Assembly (NCBI GenBank): GCA_021292105.1
Contig: CM037872.1
Coordinates: forward strand, 6,807,291-6,871,290
Direction: 5' to 3'
Source: Anadara kagoshimensis
Taxonomy: Eukaryota; Mollusca; Bivalvia; Arcoida; Arcidae
DNA: 64,000 bases
Shown here: positions 1 through 10,429 of the stretch, piece after piece
Layout of the letters: each line of letters begins with the position of its first letter
Numbering within the stretch: the stretch's first letter is position 1
Position numbers and translations under genes: made by a program
The notes under the pieces: generated by a model
Database searches by the model: none
What the model saw: only the letters and a program-made list of their open reading frames with translations
Told to the model about the DNA's origin: nothing

Positions 1-249
1 GGTTAGGAAAATGGCGCTAAAATAGTTTACATAGCGATATCGAAGGCAATATTAAAAAGTTTTAATATGAAGTAAAGAGAGTAGATTAGACACCGGTTAC
101 AACAGGCCACATTACGGCATAGGCTTGTTTTCACGATGCAAAAAGCTATGGTTTTTATTCACATGTTAACCCCATGAAAAGGAACAAAAACCAAGAGACT
201 AATTGGTTGTAAACAGACTTTACGACAATTATGTCTGCATCTACTGTCC

Positions 250-430
250 CGTGAACCGACAACTTATAAGTTGCTCGGAATGCACCCTAGTACAAGACAA
301 AACCACACAATACACAGCTACACCGATTCACATGCATTACACTGCGTCACATTAACTTTTGTTATCTGTATGAATATTGTGGTCATTGCAAAAGCCGGAA
401 AACTGCTGACGCGACGTAATAATCCATTAA
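250..430 (+). repeat. SINE body fragment
   Basis: The stretch with 'caccctagtacaagaca' followed by 'cacacaatacac' matches 27555-27650 on the same strand, and the reverse complement of the body of the tRNA-headed SINE at 26700-26957. No tRNA-like head is seen here, so it is read as a 5'-truncated copy of that SINE family. Confidence 0.4.
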
Positions 431-479
431 GACTGCAAAACTATCACTCATTTACAAGTTACAATTATGAACAAAATTG

Positions 480-1112
480 TATCCGATGAAATTCTCCAGA
501 ATTTCGACACTTTTTCGTCGTACCTCATGGAAACTGAATTATCATTACTGCACCACTTAACAACATCGGCAAACAACAGAAAAGCAATATTATCCATCGG
601 AAATTCATCTATACTTCGTGTGTTGAATTTTTGTCAAATGTCAATAAAACCATACTTATTAATGTTTTAAGAACACAAGGAACTAGTTTGATTAATGCCG
701 TTTCATTTTCGTTTTCCTGTTCAAAACTGTCATCAATTTCCATTATATCCAAATTACATTCAATCTGCGTCTCATCTGAACACTGTTTTTCATCCACCCT
801 TTTCACTTTTTTTGGCAAGAGGACTGCGGAAAACGTTCGCTTGATTTAAAGAACTTTTTTCCTCCTCAGAAATAACACGAATACAAAGATTCCTGGGTCA
901 TCACTTTTCACTTCAATTCTACTATTCCTAGAAACAGATGATGGTAATATATTGAAATCGTAAGTTCTGTAGCCTAGTTTTCCGCTTTCTAAATTCAGTT
1001 CAAGGCTTCTAATTTTTAAATAATCGTTTTTGTGGCACTTTGATGTGTGGTCTATTATGATTTTAAAATCGCTTGCTCCAAAAACGCAGTAATAACAAGT
1101 GAATATGTCCAT
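480..1112 (-). pseudogene. Broken ORF with C2H2-like N-terminus, probably transposon-derived
   Basis: Read on the minus strand from the ATG at 1112, the frame opens with a zinc-finger-like pattern (C-Y-Y-C, then H and C-H about 16 residues on). It continues for 88 codons to a TAA at 846-848. The same frame stays open beyond the stop through a lysine-rich and then an acidic stretch (818-609). A frame change near 605-615 is needed to continue into a second coding-looking stretch (about 600-480) containing F-A-D-V-V-K-W-C and, further on, S-V-S-M-R-Y-D-E-K-V-S-K-F-W-R-I. Short ZnF-led proteins of this general style occur in dispersed, transposon-like genes of molluscs and cnidarians; that link is from memory and untested. 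One in-frame stop plus one frameshift suggest a decayed copy. Alternatives are a multi-exon gene or chance. The family is not recognised. Confidence 0.4.
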
Positions 1113-2100
1113 CCTTCAATCTGCAATAAAAAATATGCATGGGTTTAGAATCCAACCCGTACACAAGAAATGTCTATATATTATCCAAACCGTACACTCA
1201 TCATTATCCAAACCATAACATGGCGTGTTGATATTTTCCATTTTCTATCATAAATTAGCAAAACGTTAAATGTAGACAAAAGCTAGGTATATGAGAAAGT
1301 TTCGGCAATGATTTAGCAAAGAACCGATACACCTTTTTGACACAAAAATACGTATTTATCGTGTTTTTCTTGACTAGGTGCATTTATGGGCCTAATTTTG
1401 TTACATTTATCTCAAATTATATCCTTTAGACAAGTTTATTAATTGTCAGAAATGTAAGTACTTAATTAGCTTACCGTCTCAAACACAGATCTATCCAATT
1501 CCTGTACAGAACAATCACCTAATCAGGTAAAAATGCTTCCATGTCTTCTGTTTATGAATATCGAAGCGAGGCGACCTGAAAACGGAAGTTGGTCCAAACA
1601 TTCGTGATCGGTGTAGAATCAACACAGTGTATTCGCAGCTAGAAAGAGTAAAAGATACAATCGCATCAATAACACAAATTATTAAAATGTAAAATAAAAA
1701 ATAATAAATAAACTTTTATTAAAAACTATTGCAAAACTGATAAAAACCAGTTATATCACAGACAATTTATAAATAAAACACTGCGTTATATATGATAAAA
1801 TAACTATATTTTATTATACAAGTTAATTTCCCGAAGGAAGTTTAAAATTTGATGTCCACTGACATTACTAAAAAGATCTTGCATTGATAATCCTGAATAA
1901 AAAGTATCCCTCATAGATGCAAAGTCAACACAATCCAGCAAGTAAAGATTTCGGGCAACTAAGGTTTGATTTCACCAAATTATTGATCGAACGGTCAATC
2001 GTTATGCAATGAAGTGTATATGAATTGCAGTGTTTCGACACACCATATTAATTGGAAGTTGACATATGTACTTTTAAACACGTGTTTCTTACAGGAACTT
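1113..2100. other. AT-rich stretch, no gene seen
   Basis: No ORF, tRNA-like sequence or clear repeat is recognised here. Confidence 0.4.
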
Positions 2101-2102
2101 GA

Positions 2103-2242
2103 CTGGTGTAGATAGTTAAACAGTACTTTCCCTACCGGAACACCCGACCTAACTTCCCTGGTTTTTAACTTAATTTTATACAGTTTTAAACTTTGCTACG
2201 GGATTGTGCTTTGGACATAGACTGGTATGTTTGGTATTGATG
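2103..2242 (+). repeat. Diverged family R copy
   Basis: A weak match to the 3' part of family R: 'gtgtagatagttaaacag', then a CCGGAACACCCGACCT-like core, ending in 'tggtatgtttggtattgat'. It lies about 50 bp upstream of a better-preserved R copy. Confidence 0.5.
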
Positions 2243-2294
2243 TTGTATGAACTAATCAGTATTAGTGTTATAATTATCATTATTATTATCAGTG

Positions 2295-2685
2295 TTAATA
2301 CGCTATGGTAGAGCTTGTTTTCACTACGGGGACTTTGTACAACGAAGTAGGCTGCTTGCAAATAAATTGTTGACTCAGGGATATTGCAAGCCTAGGCTTA
2401 TCAAGGCTCTCAAAAAGTTTTATGGCGTTGATAAGTTTGATGTCCCTGTGTCCAGAATTGCCCTGGATATATTTGACGTCTCATAGTTCCATGTTCCTTT
2501 CACTGAATTTTGATTACACACGTGGTGGGTGTAGCTAGCTAAACAGGAGGTGCTTACCCTTTCGGAGCACCCGGCCTCACTTCCCTGGTGAAAGTTAACT
2601 TGTCAAACCTAACTTGTCAGTTCCAAAGTTTTTATTTTGCTTCTGGATTGTGATTCGGACATGAATTAGTATGTTTGTTTTTGAT
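2295..2685 (+). repeat. Family R dispersed repeat, near full length
   Basis: This is a reference copy of family R. It starts at 'ttaatacgctatggtagag' and runs through an ACTACGGGGACTTTGTACAA block, a GTAGCTAGCTAAACAGGAGG block and a GGAGCACCCGGCCTCACTTC block. It ends at the family's constant 3' end, '...tagtatgtttgtttttgat'. No long ORF or inverted termini are seen. Other copies share the 3' end but begin at different internal points. Confidence 0.75.
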
Positions 2686-2978
2686 CAAACGATTTTGATA
2701 ATTAACAGGTTTTCACAAATATGCTAATCCACAGGCTTGTCTTCCCTCTGAGAGTTGTTATTGTCGGAGTTACAGTGTCTAGAGAAGTGTTAAAATGTTG
2801 GCAATCTACATGAGTTAGTCTATAATGGAAATCAATTAATTTGCTTTTGTCTACTATTGGAGTTAAAGAGCGGGTTGAAATCTTGTTAAAGTCATTGGAG
2901 TGGTCTTTAATGAATATATGCTTTGTCGAATGTTTGAAATTAGGTTAACGGAAAGGAATCTAAAGTATAGAGCTAGTG

Positions 2979-3320
2979 AGTGAGTGAGTAATGGTGCTTA
3001 ACGTCCCAGTCAAGAATATTTCACTTATATCGAGACGTCGACAGCTATAGACGAAAGGTGCAGAAATTTTGTCTGTGTGTTGCGCTGATGGCATTATACA
3101 GCAGGGTTCTTTAGCGTGCCAAGCCTACCGTGACACGGGACTTCGTTTATTTTAAGTTCCCATCCGGAAGAACCGCGACTTTCATTTCGTAATGCCGAGT
3201 GCGTGGCGAAAGAACAGTCACTACCCACTTTCAAGTCTTGGGTCAAACCCGGCCGGGGTTAGAACCCGCAACCTCCCTCTTACGGAGCGAACACTGTACC
3301 AACTGAGCTACCGCAGTGGT
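2979..3320 (-). mobile_element. tRNA-derived SINE (family S), 11-bp target duplication
   Basis: On the minus strand the element starts with a tRNA-like head with box A (TAGCTCAGTTGGTA) and box B (GGTTCTAACCCC-like) motifs. It continues into a conserved body and ends in 'gactgggacgttaagcacc'. The flanks carry an 11-bp direct repeat, TAGAGCTAGTG (2968-2978 and 3320-3330), which is a clear retroposition footprint. Confidence 0.85.
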
Positions 3321-3484
3321 AGAGCTAGTGGACAAAAATGTATACGCACTGAGAGATAGATAACATATGTCGAAAAGTTGTCTAGATATAACTTAATTAC
3401 TAGTGCGCGAAATGAGCTATTGATTTTATACTAATTACAAAGTTCGTGTATGTGTGTGTGCACGTATCTATTTGCCAAGTGCTG

Positions 3485-4023
3485 CTTTTGGATATTTATA
3501 AAATAATGCATACAAAATTGCTATGGCTACTTTTTAATGTATTATTTCATCAAAAGTTAATGTATATTTCCTTATGCAATCATGTAATAAAACATCTTGA
3601 AAAGGTTCTGGTTTTATAATTTTTGTTCAAGCACTTCTGATGTGAAATTGTATTCCGAAACGGTCCTCTAGTGCTGTGAAGTTTAAACTGGTATAAAATG
3701 TAATTTAAACCACTAAGTCGGTATCTGGTGTTGGATGCTTACCCAAAGATACCGCAAACTCAGTACGCAATAATTTGTATTGTCAAAAATATACATGTAC
3801 TATTGTTGGAGCTATTTAAAATCTGAAATTACTCAAAAGCTAATGTATACTGCCTCGATCAAAGTATTTCCTTAGCATAATTAAGTAAAATATATTTTGG
3901 TCGTTTGGATATTTTTTTAACATCTTGGAAAAAGTTTAGATTTCATAATTTTGGTTCAAGCACTACTGATACGAAATGGAAGTCTAGGGGTGTAAAATAA
4001 ATTAAAACTGGTATTATATGTAA
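3485..4023 (+). repeat. Family T AT-rich repeat
   Basis: Contains the family T landmarks: 'caagcactactgatacgaaa', a degenerate CTAGACGGCCGT core, 'ttaaaactggtattatatg' and 'ttaaaccactaagtcgg'. It appears to be one copy or two partly overlapping copies. No coding capacity is seen. Confidence 0.55.
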
Positions 4024-4061
4024 TAACAGCTGTCTAAAAGTTGTAGATATGTAGGTAATGA

Positions 4062-4390
4062 GTTGAGTTCGGTTATGGTGTTTAACCGGTCAAGAATATT
4101 TCACTTATATTGAGACGTCGCCAGTTATAGGCGAAGGTGCAAAAAATTGTGCATCTACGTTTCGCTGATGACATTATACAGCAGGGTTCCTTATCGTTTA
4201 ACGCCTAACGTGACACAGGACCTTGTTTTTTTAGGTTCCAATCCGAATAAAATCGTGACTTCCATTTCGTAATGCCGAGTGTTTGGCGAAAGAACAGTTA
4301 CTACCCAGTTTTAAGTTTTCGGCCGGGGTTCGAACCCACGGTCTCCTACTTACGGAGCGACCACTCTACCAACTGAGCTACCGCAGTTGT
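4062..4390 (-). mobile_element. tRNA-derived SINE (family S)
   Basis: Minus-strand copy with the usual order: tail next to GAGTTGAGTT at the left, body, and tRNA-like head ending in 'gagctaccgcagttg' at the right. It has several mismatches to the copies at 7711 and 51017, and no unambiguous target duplication was found. Confidence 0.75.
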
Positions 4391-4392
4391 TT

Positions 4393-4462
4393 GTAAGTAA
4401 GGAGAGACGGCTGCCCTCTTGACGTTAGCTGGGTGTTAAATTTTGGACAGGTCTGTACTATA
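4393..4462. repeat. Family M MITE end
   Basis: Shows the right-hand terminus typical of family M: 'gttagctgggtgttaaattt', then 'tggacaggtctgtac'. The matching left end is not evident; the adjacent SINE may have interrupted it. Confidence 0.4.
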
Positions 4463-5037
4463 TATATATTTGGTCTATACAATTTCTAAAGTCATCAATA
4501 ATTTCAATTAATGAAACAATACAAAAAACAAACAGGTGATAATAAATCTACAGGAAATAGACAAACTATATATAGTACTTAAATCGAATGAATCAGACAA
4601 AATCCTTGTCGAAAAAAGATTTTTAGATTAGCATAATTTTAAAAAATTCTACAGACACTAATGTTAGTAGAATCTGAAGTATGAAAATAGACATTTCGTG
4701 TACTCGATAGCCACTTCAATGTTGAAGTTAACAGTTTATTGATAAATTAGGCTGATATTTCCACTCGTAATCCTAATGAAAGGCTTAAGTTAAATTTTAT
4801 TGCTGCTGCGGATTGATTTGTTTCCTATATTCGTCCCAGTGGACTGTTTTTAGAATATAGTGTCTTGGCACAGAGGCCTAGATTTGGATACAATAAGTAA
4901 TAAATAACAGCCTTTATCTATTAATTATCAATGGCCTGGCATATTTAGGCTAATTCGTATAAAAATAAGACTTGAGTCACTCGAATTTATGACATTTGAT
5001 AACGTTACTAATTCCGTTTTAAGTCTCAACCGCATAC

Positions 5038-5262
5038 AGAACAGACCTGTTGAAAATTTAACACTGAGCTAATAATTAAGTTCAGAATCAGAGGTTATCA
5101 CAGTTCCTGTTGGCTATATAGCGACAGCTTTTAGGCAGCTCCTATTTAGCTATTTTCAGCTTTTTCCTACTACTAGGTTTCCATATCTCCTCCATCAAGC
5201 AGCCAAACTTTGCCTCTTTAGCGTTAGTCTAATGCTAAAGTTTTAACATGTCTGTACTGCAA
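5038..5262. mobile_element. Family M foldback MITE
   Basis: The left end 'cagacctgttgaaaatttaa' and the right end 'aaagttttaacatgtctgta' are inverted copies of one another. The interior is about 180 bp and non-coding. It matches the termini at 31926-32116 and 63520-63715. Confidence 0.55.
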
Positions 5263-5982
5263 ATTCTGTCTTGATCAGCTGAGGATAATTATGAATGGGG
5301 GACCAATACGTTTAATTGATTTTAATCTATGTTGAACTGAGATCGTTATGGTTTGTTTATTGCGGCAGCCGCTATACGCCTCAGGCATGCGTGGGTGTTA
5401 GGATAACTGGCGCTGTCATTGCTTTACATAATATGCATTTTCAGCATTTTATACAGTTTTTAAAAATATAATGCAATTATATCAGTTGGTATTGGTAATT
5501 CATATTATCCGCAACACAAAGGACAACGACATCTGACTTCCTATATGAATGTTGATTGATGGTTTTTATATGTTCATTATCGATTTATAATCGAATTTTC
5601 CGGTGCAGAAATATTAAAAACCTGTCAAAGGTATCCGTAACTTGCGTAAATAAACCATTTTTAATCAGCTGGTTACATTTAAAAACTTCTGGTGCAAAAC
5701 AAGATTCACTTGTACTTGATAAACGGATATATCAATATTCTCCGACCTCAAACACCGTTTGAGTGACAAAAAGTAAAAGTTGATTTAGTTATATTTGCAT
5801 TTGACCAAACAACTAAAACAGTCAATTTGGTACGTTACACATCTTATCATGTTAGTATACATTTGTTCCAAGTTTGATAAGAATCCATCCATAAAAATGG
5901 AGGGTATGGAGGGGCAAGATACTTGGACGGACCGGACGGACTGACAAATGAGTCCTATATATCCCCTTTAAACTATGTTTGC

Positions 5983-6157
5983 GGGGAATATAAACGAAGA
6001 TAAGTCTCTTTAGAGACAAATATCTTCGGTCATAAAACATGGCATACGACCGGGTTGAAAGGCAAAATGGGGAATATAAACGAAGATAAGTTTCTTCAGA
6101 GACAAATATCTTCTGTCCCTAAACATGGCATACGACCGGGGTGAAAGGCAAAATAAT
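5983..6157. repeat. 86-bp tandem duplication
   Basis: A block beginning 'ggggaatataaacgaagata' occurs at 5983 and again at 6069, 86 bp apart, with a few differences. Each copy holds a short hairpin (AAGATAAG...CTTTAGAGAC...ATATCTT) and ends near 'catacgaccggg'. The flanks carry GGACGGACCGGACGGACTGA-type sequence, also seen at 6270, so this probably lies within a larger old repeat. Confidence 0.7.
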
Positions 6158-7159
6158 ACTTCGGCCCTGCCTTCATCTACACACTTGCGTCTATGTTGGT
6201 ATACATTTGTAAAAGTTCTTTCATATACATGTATGAGGACGTTTTGTAACAGACACGAAATTGCAACGAACGGACGGACGGACAGTGATCCCTACACACA
6301 CCAATTAAATATCGTCCAAAGGGATATAAAATGCGGGGGCATTCGAGTTCAGTCTACATAATGACCCAATCTTCAAATGTAAAAAGACATTTCACGATAT
6401 CTTTGTGTAAATAAAGGTGGATATTTATTTGATAAAATGACTTTCAATTTGGATATTGAACCATATTGTGTTTTCCCTAAACGATTACTTATTTATGGCT
6501 AGGTATTCGGTGAAATGAGATGCTATTTATAAAACTGTGCAATTACACGTCACGTGATACGTATGGACAACAAGGAATGAAATTGGTAAGTATTCTATGT
6601 TAGTATTGCATTGTTTCAATTATTACAGTAGTATATTTAGTGTACAGGTAAACACATATCCGTGTATAGTTAAAAGTTATTTTAGATGTGGAAAAATTTT
6701 GCTTTTTCACACGAATTTAGGTACCACATAGTTTCAGACGCATAATTTCAGTGTTCAATCTAGGACTTTTTTCCGACAGGGTAATCATCTTAACATTTAA
6801 TCATTAATATTTTAACATTTATGTAATGTTAAATATGGACAAATAAGGACTTAACAATGCTCAAGGCCATTTGGCAACATAAATAGGTCGTTGACCCCTT
6901 CTAGAATAAATACTTAGACTTTAATACGTTTTAAAGCTTTCTCATTCACATAACATTTGAAGAGTAATTTGTTTATAAATCAAGAATAGATCATTCTGCA
7001 AATTTTTAACCAAGTTTGATTGGAGACGTGCATCTAGTTGTTCAAAATGAAATTGCAAGTGACAGATTCACGCTTGATGCAGGGCGAGGGTTTCTGATCT
7101 TATATTGTCCAGGTGGTTTTGTGTTTGAATTTTTATATATGTTTTTTCCGTCATTATTC

Positions 7160-7425
7160 GATTGTAGGAGGTCAAGATTCGAACCCCGTCGAACCAATGG
7201 AATCATTAGTGCCTGGCTTTTGCTAGCACTTGGAATTTACAAATAAGTGTCACGGAGTACTTCGGAAGATGGTTATTATTCTACATGTATTAGGTTAGGC
7301 ACACTTAAGAACTCCTCCTTAACATCGCTCTAAGAGCAGTCAATGTTTCTGCAACCTTATCAGAAGCTGGTGACGTTTTGATATCAAATGTTCTTGACTT
7401 GGACGTAAAACCTATTTAATCAATT
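7160..7425 (+). repeat. Old tRNA-derived SINE remnant
   Basis: A box B-like 'ggtcaagattcgaacccc' at about 7170 is followed at 7360-7420 by 'agctggtgacgt' and 'ttcttgacttggacgtaaaa', which are the family S tail landmarks. The body between is heavily diverged. The open frame across 7016-7246 is probably fortuitous. Confidence 0.4.
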
Positions 7426-7667
7426 ACTTCACGAATCTTGACATAACTGATTATGTATCATTTTTAGTGACAGAATTTGAAATACATGTTACTCCTACAG
7501 AGCTATTTTTGACACTTCTAAGTTTAATTTAGTACGTTTAAACCAATTCCTGGTTCACCATTTCTTAGTACACGCTGCTATAAATTAAAAGTACCGATTT
7601 GATAAATCAATACATAAATTATATTTAACTATTGCAATTGAAAAAATGAACTTATTTTACCTCTACA

Positions 7668-8252
7668 GTATATGCCTGTCGAAAGTTTAACACATTGACT
7701 TAAGAATAAGACCACTGCGGTAGCTCAGTTGGTAGAGTGCTGGCTCCGTAAGTGGGAGGTCGTGGGTTCGAACCCCGGCCGGGTCTGACCCAAGACTTGA
7801 AAGTGGGTAGTGACTGTTCTTTCGCCAAGCACTCGGCATTATGAAATGAAAGTCACGGTTCTTTCGGATGGGAACTTAAAATAAACGAGGTCCCGTGTCA
7901 CGGTGGGATTGGCACGCTAAAGAACCCTGCTGTATAATGCCATCAGCGCAACTCACAGGCAAAATTCTCCACTTTCGCCTATAGCTGGCGACGTCTAGAT
8001 ATAAGTGAAATATTCTTGACTGGGACGTTAAACACCATTATTACTACTACTACTACTTAAGTACAAGACATGTTACTGGGCTGTTGGGTGACCGAGATAC
8101 GGATAGCTACAGTAGTTGCCGAGAATCTGCCAATAAATATATAGCAACTGCTGAAATATAGCTAATGCATGGACCGAGATATGCTGTCGATTCAAAATTA
8201 CATGTAATTCGTTAGCTTAATGTTTAAATTTCGACAGGTCTGTGCTTTATTT
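7668..8252. mobile_element. Family M MITE split by a SINE
   Basis: The left end 'gcctgtcgaaagtttaacac' (about 7674) and the right end 'tttaaatttcgacaggtctg' (about 8222) are the inverted termini of family M. The SINE at 7711-8054, with its own target duplication, sits inside. The MITE is therefore older than the SINE. Confidence 0.6.
7711..8054 (+). mobile_element. tRNA-derived SINE (family S), full length
   Basis: Reference copy of family S. It has a tRNA-like head with box A (GTAGCTCAGTTGGTAGAGTG) and box B (GGTTCGAACCCC), a body of about 270 bp, and the tail 'gactgggacgttaaacacca' followed by an (ATT/ACT)n run. Flanking repeats ACTTAAGAATAAG (7698-7710) and ACTTAAGTACAAG (8055-8067) form a 13-bp target duplication with two mismatches. 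Transcription would be by RNA polymerase III from the internal boxes, as is known for tRNA-derived SINEs. Confidence 0.85.
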
Positions 8253-8911
8253 ATTAAATAAGAAATCAGAAATATGTCGTCGTTATCCCACAACGTAACT
8301 AAATAAAACTTTTACTTTTTAGATAGTTATGTTTATATAGACAATATATAGATTACACACGTCCATTTGATACAAATTATCTCACTTCTAAAGCTTATGT
8401 AAATAAGATATTTAAAAACTCTTGAATGTAGAGTGGCTTAAATATATTAATGGAATACTTAATAACTGTTTACGTAAGCTGTTGACATTTCCCATTCACA
8501 AAAATAAACGGATTAATTTCAGAATGAGTAACTTTCCTTTTTCGTTATTTGCCTTTTATACAGAGCAACTGCAAAGATAATAAAAAACGATTTTATTGAA
8601 GGGCATTCTTTTATTTTAATAAATGCCGAAGTATCGTTTTAGCAATTAGAGAAAGGGTGAGTCTGTTTTATCATGAATTAATGAATATAAGATGTCCGTT
8701 TCATGACGTGTTTTAATAATTCGATACCAAAACGATTTTTTCCAGTATTGTGTTTTAATTGCATTTATTGCCAGAAAAATCATTAATTTTACAGAAGTTT
8801 TTTCCGCATATAGAGGCCCAGCTTGTGAAAAAAATCACAGTATTGAAAGACATACATAAATATGTGATAAATTTTTAGAAGGTTCAATTATAAAGCAAAC
8901 ACATTGGTCAA

Positions 8912-9011
8912 TGTTCAAATCACAGTTCCAAAATCTTTAAAAGCTGGTAATTTAAGCAAGGAAGGGAGGCCGAGTGTTTCTGAAAGGGTAAGCACCGCCA
9001 ATCTAGCTACA
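8912..9011 (-). repeat. Diverged family R fragment
   Basis: Carries 'aaatcacagttccaaaat', 'gggaggccgagtg' and 'gaaagggtaagcacc', the 3' portion of family R in minus orientation. Confidence 0.5.
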
Positions 9012-9115
9012 TTCTTTACAAGAAGTGATGTTTAGAAGGCTTCTGATAAAAAGTTAGCTATAAAGCAAAGTACGTTTTATTTTCTAAAAACAAATATTCT
9101 GTCTAGTCTCTGCAT

Positions 9116-9540
9116 TGTTACGCCACATAGCGGTGTTGCCGCATAAACGCGCCCGACACGTCTATGCGGGGAATTTCAACGCATAAAGAGGTCGACCACG
9201 TTTATGCGGCGGCTTTCAACGCATAAAGATGTGTTGCTTATATGCGGCGCAAGGGTGCCTTTTTGACGCATAAAGAGGACTAATTTTATCGAATCTTAAA
9301 AAGAGCTTATATCTCGACAAAAACGGTGGTGGTGACATTAATGTTGACGTGGTGGTGGCAGTACCATACCACTCACCACGATAATAAATCAACTGACCAA
9401 GTATCAGCTCAATCGCATGTACTGTTTTCTTTTAAATGCACGGAAACCAAATTATCCACGCAAACACACAGAGTGGTATAACTATATATACCCTTTACCC
9501 CCGAGGGCAGGGGATAATAATAATAATAATAATAATAATA

Positions 9541-9578
<38 letters not shown>

Positions 9579-10420
9579 GATACCTCACATATATTTAAAC
9601 ACTTTTCATTGGATGTTTTCCAATCACATGACATGCAATAAATGAGATGTTTCCCACAGAATCACTGTCAGCGTGTGACAACCTCTCACAGCCATGTGAT
9701 AACCTCTCACCAGCCATGTGATAATACTATTATCACCCGGTGATAACCCGGTACAAGGGAAATAACTCGTACAACAGAACCGTGTTGTCATTGGTAAACA
9801 ACAATGGCGGCCAGTCGTTCTTTGCAGTTCGTCGGAAGCGGATAAATAATAATAATAATAAATTATGCATAACAAAGATGCAGAAAACACAAAAAGGGGC
9901 CAAGCTTCAGTGAAAAACTGGACTGTATTTGATGGAAACGGAAAGAGAGGTAAACCTACGAATGCGAACGAACATAACAACCCCCCCCCCCCCCCCCCGA
10001 TGGTTGAAAGTGTAAACTGGCAGCATTTAATTTAAAATTGAGATATTGTTTGTGTTATTTTACATGGTAAACTTTGTTTCGGTATAATAAAATAATAATT
10101 GATGCCCTCGGGTGACAACTCTTCTGTCGGGTGACAATTCTGGATGTCAACATACCTAGAGGGCAATAATTGTATATAATAATATGATGATGATGATTAT
10201 GATAGTGATGATGGTGGTGTTTTTTAGTGAAGGTGATGATAATGATGGAGGTGTAGGTGATGATAGTGAAAGCTATTATGGTATCGTACTTTAAACGTTC
10301 TCTTCATGCGGTGGAAGGTAGCCTTTTTGTCGCATAAAAGCGTTCTTTTTATGCGTTGAATTTTCCCGCATAGACATGTTGGAACATGTTTATGCGGCAA
10401 CACCGCTATGTGGCGTAACA
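9116..10420. mobile_element. TIR DNA transposon, non-autonomous, 6-bp target duplication
   Basis: The left terminus TGTTACGCCACATAGCGGTG (9116) is an exact inverted copy of the right terminus (ending 10420), and similarity continues inward for about 100 bp. The element is bounded by the direct repeat CTGCAT (9110-9115 and 10421-10426). Inside each arm are repeated modules in which CGCATAAA and TTTATGCG alternate, so each arm can itself fold back. The interior (about 9300-10300) is non-coding and holds an AAT/ATT microsatellite, a C tract and GTGATAAC-rich short repeats. No transposase is visible, so it would depend on one supplied elsewhere. The superfamily is not recognised. Confidence 0.8.
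9514..9578. repeat. Compound AAT/ATT microsatellite (perfect palindrome)
   Basis: A run of ATA/AAT triplets (9514-9540) switches directly to ATT triplets (9541-9578). The two halves are complementary and can form a long hairpin. It lies inside the TIR element. Confidence 0.9.
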
Positions 10421-10429
10421 CTGCATCCC

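Noticed and set aside
7720-7790. tRNA gene at the head of the SINE (also at 51020, 62946 and others)
   Set aside because: The tRNA-like boxes are always followed by the same conserved body and tail and are flanked by target duplications. They are SINE promoters, not tRNA genes.
9417-9645. Overlapping ORFs rich in Asn/Tyr or Ile
   Set aside because: They are translations of the AAT/ATT microsatellite.
9624-9980. 118-codon minus-strand ORF
   Set aside because: It lies inside the non-coding interior of the TIR element and spans a microsatellite. No domain is visible.
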